A DNA stretch of 64,000 nt from Flavobacterium humi. GTDB taxonomy: Bacteria > Bacteroidota > Bacteroidia > Flavobacteriales > Flavobacteriaceae. The translations under genes and the position numbers were made by a program. Positions 61,566 to 64,000 of the stretch are shown here, in pieces. Each line of letters begins with the position of its first letter. Position 1 is the first letter of the stretch. A model generated the notes under the pieces. That model saw only the letters and a program-made list of their open reading frames with translations. It was not told the origin of the DNA and did not search any database. The DNA is taken from contig NZ_SRLH01000004.1 in assembly GCF_004745595.1 (NCBI RefSeq), positions 186,001-250,000 on the forward strand. The letters are read 5' to 3'.

Positions 61566-63842
61566 TTATCTCTTAAGCGAGAAATGCCCTTTTATAATAT
61601 TTCCGTTTGAAAGATCCAGGGTAAACCAATAATCGTCAGAAGGGAGCTTTTGCCCGTTATAAGTACCGTCCCAACCTGATGAATTGGAGTTGAATTGTTT
61701 GATCAGTTTTCCAAACCTGTCAAAAACCGAAATAATCGTGCCGGGTTTAAGCTGGCCGTTCCTGATGGCCCATATATCGTGTATCCCGTCTGCGTTTGGG
61801 GTAAAAAAAGCAGGGTAATCCAGGACATAAATTACTTTTGAAGGAGTAGGAAGGCAACCGTTCAGGTCCTTGACCGAAATGGTATATTCTCCCGCAGGGA
61901 CATTCGTGAAATAAGGGCTGTTTTGGTAATTGGCCCCATCCATAGAGAAAACATAATTCCCGCCATTATCGGTATAGGTAATTAAAACAGTATTGGCATT
62001 TCCCTGGAATTCTTCGATTACCGCATCAATATCAGAGGCAGGAGCTGAGGCCTGGACCGTAAATTCCTTAACAGCTTTACAACCGTCGGTATTGGTAACT
62101 TCAACAGAATAAATCCCGGCCGAAGACACATCAGTTTGCGCATCGGTATCCCCGTTGCTCCAGGTATAGGTTGAAAATCCATTGTTTACACTCAAAGTTA
62201 CAATGTTGCCGGAACAAATCCCAACCGTAACATCTTCAAAATAAGGAGGATTGAACGTGTGCACAACCAAACGGATCGGGACAATGCCATAGCAATCAGG
62301 GCCGTTGATTACCCTGGCGTAAATAATCTGAAGATCCGGAGTCGTATTCCGGTAAGGGCTGCTTAAAGGATTCGCCTGAAGCACCGCATCTGCAACCGAA
62401 GCAAAATAACTAACGGTCAAGCCGGCCGGAATCCCTGTCAATTGTACCGGGAGAGTAAATGACGTCTCTCCGTCCAATTGCCCGTCCTGGTCGCATTCTT
62501 CGATATCGTTTTGTGCAGGAATGCTGTTGTTGGCTATTTGTAAGGTTACAGTTGCTATTGTAACGCATCCGTAAGCATTGCTCACCTTCGCGTAAACAGT
62601 AGACGTTACCGTATTTTGATAGGCAGCTGTATTTTGTATCGGATTGGTATTATTCTGCGCATTTGTGAAAGTTTCGAAGAACGTGACACCGCTTATGGAG
62701 TAGGCATTGTTTAGGTTAAAAACCGAAATCCCATCGTGGTTATCATCACATTGCACTAACGTTTTGTTTGCCAGGACCGGTAAATCTGCAAATTGGATTT
62801 TGATTTCTCCGCTTGAAGTACAGGTGCCGTTTATGGTAACTTCTACAGAATAAGTTACCATATTGGGGTTTGTATTGTCCGTAACGGTATACGTTGGGGT
62901 TGTAATACCCGTATCGATGCCATTTTTAAACCATTTGTACGTATTCGTTCCCGATTGTGCCGCATTGAATGTAACACTAGCGCCCGAGCAATAAGGATTG
63001 TTTGTAGCAATCAACCTGTCCGGTCCTAAATCTACAGCACTTTGGAAGCTTCCGGCTTTTAAGAATATAGCAGAATCATACCGGAAATTGCCTTCATCGG
63101 CGATTACTAATTTTATATGGTATGCCTGGCCGATTTCTACATCAGACTGAGCTGTCATGACAACTGTTTGCCCGTTAAAATTGGTAGGATGGTTTGCATC
63201 GTTGTAACTGCCGAAATAACTTTCGTTCTGTGCAGCGCAACTACCGGGAACATCCGGGTGTACAGACGTTACCTTCACGGGAATAGTAGTTCCGGGAACC
63301 ACCGCCAGGTTTTGGTACGGAGCGGTACTGCCTATTTTTTTCAAGAGAAAGGCAAAACCATCGGAATATCGGCATTGGGCATTGTCATGGTATTCTTCCG
63401 AAGCGAAAATATAATCAAAACTGATTTTATCGGTTTGAGGGATGAAATCAAATTCCAAAACCGTCCTGTTAACCGTATTATTAAGTCCTAAAGCCTGTTC
63501 CAGGTCAGGATCGCCAGGCCAGGCCATGCTTCCGCCATCGTCAGAAATATAGGTGTTAGGCCCTTGAGCGGATGAAGCTTTCCCCGTTGCCAATACGATA
63601 CCGTTTGTAAACGGAAAGCTGGAAGATGCATTGGTAAAATAGGCATAGCTTTTGGAACCGTCATTAAAATTCCCGCCGGTAGCAGAAAAATTAGACACGG
63701 AAGCACAACCGCTGTTTACCAATATATCCTGCACCAACTGCTGGGCAGTATAGGATTCGTCAATAGTGATATATTGGGCATTTAAGCCTTCGGAAAAAAA
63801 TAAAACGACACTTAAAAAGAATACTTGTAAACCTGATTTCAT
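61566..63842 (-). CDS. Choice-of-anchor L domain T9SS type B protein
   Basis: 758 residues. A signal peptide (MKSGLQVFFLSVVLFFSEGLNA-Q) precedes a choice-of-anchor L-like domain (about 30-270: TAQQLVQDILVNSGC, LEFDFIPQTDKISFDYIFAS, ASEEYHDNAQCRYSDGFAF). An Ig-like region and two ~80-residue Cys-Asp modules follow. The C-terminal type B sorting domain is FFTPNADGIHDIWAIR to FSLKR. It is exported through the T9SS. The -7 element is so close to the start codon that the mRNA may be nearly leaderless. Confidence 0.9.
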   Translation of the reverse strand: MKSGLQVFFLSVVLFFSEGLNAQYITIDESYTAQQLVQDILVNSGCASVSNFSATGGNFNDGSKSYAYFTNASSSFPFTNGIVLATGKASSAQGPNTYISDDGGSMAWPGDPDLEQALGLNNTVNRTVLEFDFIPQTDKISFDYIFASEEYHDNAQCRYSDGFAFLLKKIGSTAPYQNLAVVPGTTIPVKVTSVHPDVPGSCAAQNESYFGSYNDANHPTNFNGQTVVMTAQSDVEIGQAYHIKLVIADEGNFRYDSAIFLKAGSFQSAVDLGPDRLIATNNPYCSGASVTFNAAQSGTNTYKWFKNGIDTGITTPTYTVTDNTNPNMVTYSVEVTINGTCTSSGEIKIQFADLPVLANKTLVQCDDNHDGISVFNLNNAYSISGVTFFETFTNAQNNTNPIQNTAAYQNTVTSTVYAKVSNAYGCVTIATVTLQIANNSIPAQNDIEECDQDGQLDGETSFTLPVQLTGIPAGLTVSYFASVADAVLQANPLSSPYRNTTPDLQIIYARVINGPDCYGIVPIRLVVHTFNPPYFEDVTVGICSGNIVTLSVNNGFSTYTWSNGDTDAQTDVSSAGIYSVEVTNTDGCKAVKEFTVQASAPASDIDAVIEEFQGNANTVLITYTDNGGNYVFSMDGANYQNSPYFTNVPAGEYTISVKDLNGCLPTPSKVIYVLDYPAFFTPNADGIHDIWAIRNGQLKPGTIISVFDRFGKLIKQFNSNSSGWDGTYNGQKLPSDDYWFTLDLSNGNIIKGHFSLKR

Positions 63843-63849
63843 AGTGCCG

Positions 63850-63857
63850 CAAAGATA
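63850..63857 (-). promoter_or_regulatory. -7 element (TATCTTTG) directly before the 63842 start
   Basis: An exact TAnnTTTG on the - strand ends seven bases before the ATG. The expected start of transcription would leave a leader of only a few bases. Confidence 0.5.
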
Positions 63858-64000
63858 CTACAAATCTCTTTTTTGCAGAATTTTATACGACATTAACATA
63901 AAAATAACAGTCCAAGCCAAGACGATTAGAATTGACGAAAAATGAACGCCATAATCCTTCATGCCTTCCACGCCAATCTGGTTGCCTATTGTTTTGATGA
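63858..64000 (-). CDS. C-terminus of a membrane protein, probably an ABC-2-type permease (partial)
   Basis: The last 46 codons are visible: a polar stretch (GNQIGVEGMKDYGVHFSS), one hydrophobic segment (ILIVLAWTVIFMLMSY) and the tail KILQKRDL before the stop. A final helix followed by a short basic tail of this form is usual for ABC-2 permeases of this phylum. Only the end of the gene is in the window, so the family is tentative. It reads toward the T9SS cargo genes, 15 bases before the first. Confidence 0.6.
   Translation of the reverse strand, partial: IKTIGNQIGVEGMKDYGVHFSSILIVLAWTVIFMLMSYKILQKRDL

Noticed and set aside
54112..63842. Polyketide, phage tail or S-layer origin for the giant proteins
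   Set aside because: All three have signal peptides and clear T9SS type B sorting domains, which explain them as secreted cargo.

Overview
The window reads as a chromosomal segment of a member of the Flavobacteriaceae (Bacteroidota), most like Flavobacterium. The evidence is: three large secreted proteins with type B C-terminal sorting domains of the type IX secretion system (T9SS); many upstream elements fitting the Bacteroidota promoter (TTG, about 19 bases, TAnnTTTG) with few purine-rich ribosome binding sites; the rpmB-rpmG-DUF4295-ftsY cluster; a fused ResB-CcsA cytochrome c assembly protein; bacillithiol synthesis (bshC); and a eukaryote/archaea-like ProRS. It is gene dense and mostly housekeeping. 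I found no phage, insertion sequence, CRISPR array or rRNA.

Layout. 1-8.9 kb (+): end of a family 2 glycosyltransferase, a 2-oxoacid dehydrogenase E2, a porin-like barrel, a DEDDh exonuclease, an FAH-family enzyme, an Hpt protein, CinA, ribosomal proteins L28 and L33 with a DUF4295 protein, FtsY and a 56-residue membrane protein. 8.9-21.2 kb (mostly -): an ECF sigma/anti-sigma pair; a DUF1599-GNAT-DoxX-TlpA-TpiA operon; folP (+); a thioesterase-ABC exporter-TruA operon; a His-rich secreted protein; and a Maf-UbiA-KdsC-DUF2520 operon. 21.4-28.7 kb: a small secreted protein, a VOC protein, the ResB-CcsA fusion, two tandem glutathione peroxidases, a serine hydrolase, a lipoprotein and a DciA-like DUF721 protein. 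28.7-33.4 kb: a glyoxylate-shunt module with a divergently transcribed ScfR/RamB-type regulator, malate synthase and isocitrate lyase. 33.4-36.5 kb: ndk, a SUMF1-fold protein and bshC.

36.5-40.4 kb is the most accessory-looking part: a structured repeat element, a 336-bp array of 21-bp tandem repeats, a small HTH protein and an unassigned radical SAM protein. 40.4-48.9 kb: a YfbU-like protein, a two-component system divergent from a DUF1573 protein, RimO, a PD40 protein, a FadL-type outer membrane protein and a low-complexity lipoprotein. 48.9-54 kb: proS, two identical tRNA-Glu genes, rpsT, a DUF5995-like protein and typA. 54-63.8 kb: three T9SS cargo proteins on the - strand. The last 143 bases hold the C-terminus of a membrane protein, probably an ABC permease.

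The least-explained signals are: (1) a perfect 14-bp palindrome and a related half-site placed on the two divergent promoters of the glyoxylate module; (2) three TTAACAA direct repeats spaced 11 and 21 bp beside the two-component operon; (3) two copies of a structured intergenic element at 4.4 and 36.6 kb; (4) the 21/63-bp repeat array next to the HTH-radical SAM pair. All functions are inferred from reading the sequence; no database search was run.
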